Shown piece after piece: positions 31,851-32,174 of a stretch of DNA of 32,174 nt. Below the pieces are notes generated by a model. The model saw only the letters and a program-made list of their open reading frames with translations. It did not search any database and was not told the origin of the DNA. The DNA comes from a virus. The DNA lies in the IMG/VR virus record IMGVR_UViG_3300024324_000050, positions 1-32,174 of that record; one strand, 5' to 3'. Every line of letters starts with the position of its first letter. Position 1 is the first letter of the stretch. Both the position numbers and the translations under genes were made by a program.

Positions 31851-32174
31851 CGCTAAGCTCACTCAAGGAATAAGCTTAACGCGTGTATTTGCAATCCGCT
31901 GCCCTGCCATGCACTGCTCTGCTATGCAATGCTCTGCACTACAGTTGAATCTAAAAATAGACTCGCTAAACTCACTCGAAGAATGAATTTAACGCGTATA
32001 TTTGCAATCCGCTGCACTGCTATGCGATGCACTGCAATGCACTACATTTGAATCTAAAAATAGACTCGCTAAACTCACTCGAAAATAAGTTTAACGCGTG
32101 TATTTGCTTTGTCCTGCACTGCATATATCTGAATCTAAATAGACTCGCTAAGCTTACTCAAGGAATAAGCTTAA
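31851..32174. repeat. Degenerate tandem repeat array with conserved hairpin and inner 5-bp tract
   Basis: Units start with CGCTAA at 31851, 31964, 32067 and 32146 (113, 103, 79 and at least 29 bp; the array runs off the window). Each full unit has an inverted repeat (CGCTAARCT ... AGYTTAACG, about 13-base loop), ACGCGT, TATTTGC, a tract of 5-bp units CNMTG (8, 6 and 2 copies), then TGAATCTAAA and AGACT before the next unit. No convincing gene lies here. The array could be an origin, a partition- or packaging-type site, or a structured leader RNA. Confidence 0.9.

Noticed and set aside
31705-31986. Plus-strand frame whose product repeats Cys-x-Ala-Met units
   Set aside because: The repeats come from reading the 5-bp tract (three units = 15 bases = 5 codons). 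The frame begins antisense inside the 199-aa gene and has no ribosome site.
31851-32174. CRISPR array
   Set aside because: Unit lengths shrink (113, 103, 79), the between-hairpin sequence is itself repetitive and no cas genes are seen, so there are no unique spacers.
1-32174. tRNA genes, integrase, DNA polymerase
   Set aside because: I looked for characteristic motifs and saw none. The absence is limited to this window and to reading by eye.

Overview
The window is most of the structural half, plus part of the early region, of a tailed double-stranded DNA bacteriophage of podovirus type. The evidence is a PBSX-type large terminase, a 744-residue portal, an N4-gp56-type major capsid protein, an SU10-like adaptor and a tail-nozzle-like protein, with no tape measure, sheath or long tail-tube genes. 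SD-type ribosome sites and the gene families suggest a Gram-negative, probably proteobacterial host; I cannot name the genus. No integrase, tRNA or DNA polymerase is seen in the window.

Layout: almost everything is transcribed leftward (minus strand), so the functional order runs from high to low coordinates. 31788-32174 is non-coding and holds a degenerate tandem repeat array with a conserved RNA-type hairpin and an inner 5-bp periodic tract. 27339-31787 is the early/middle block: a phage protein of unknown function, a 148-aa unknown, SSB, RusA-like resolvase, a 46-aa gene, a DUF6378-like protein, an HNH homing-type endonuclease, two 54-aa genes, a T4-type lysozyme and a Q/ArpU-like HTH protein. 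Two genes lie on the plus strand inside this block or at its edge: a small Cro/C1-type HTH regulator (30017-30349) and a 114-aa unknown protein (26957-27301). Near-identical 13-bp palindromes lie beside both, which looks like a small regulatory circuit.

A rho-independent terminator at 26748-26782 separates the early block from the late operon. The late operon runs 3-TM holin, membrane/coiled-coil protein, TerS, two small genes, TerL, portal, small helical protein, scaffold, major capsid (followed by a terminator), a 118-aa capsid-associated candidate, a 155-aa unknown, adaptor, nozzle, tail fibre, beta-rich tail proteins, a small exported protein and a small membrane protein. After these comes the group likely to form internal or ejected virion proteins: a 1039-aa repeat protein, a 178-aa conserved phage protein, a cupin, a 2-oxoglutarate/Fe(II) hydroxylase, a hydrophobic Ala/Gly-rich protein, a 151-aa protein and a 410-aa protein. 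Last is the N-terminal 1635 residues of a giant polyvalent protein with a metallopeptidase-like HEFFH motif, which runs off the left edge.

Gene overlaps of the ATGA or TAATG type are frequent, so many genes are probably translationally coupled. The most unusual items are the right-end repeat array, the shared operator-like palindromes, the compact promoter/terminator arrangement before the late operon, and the cupin plus hydroxylase pair inside the virion gene cluster.
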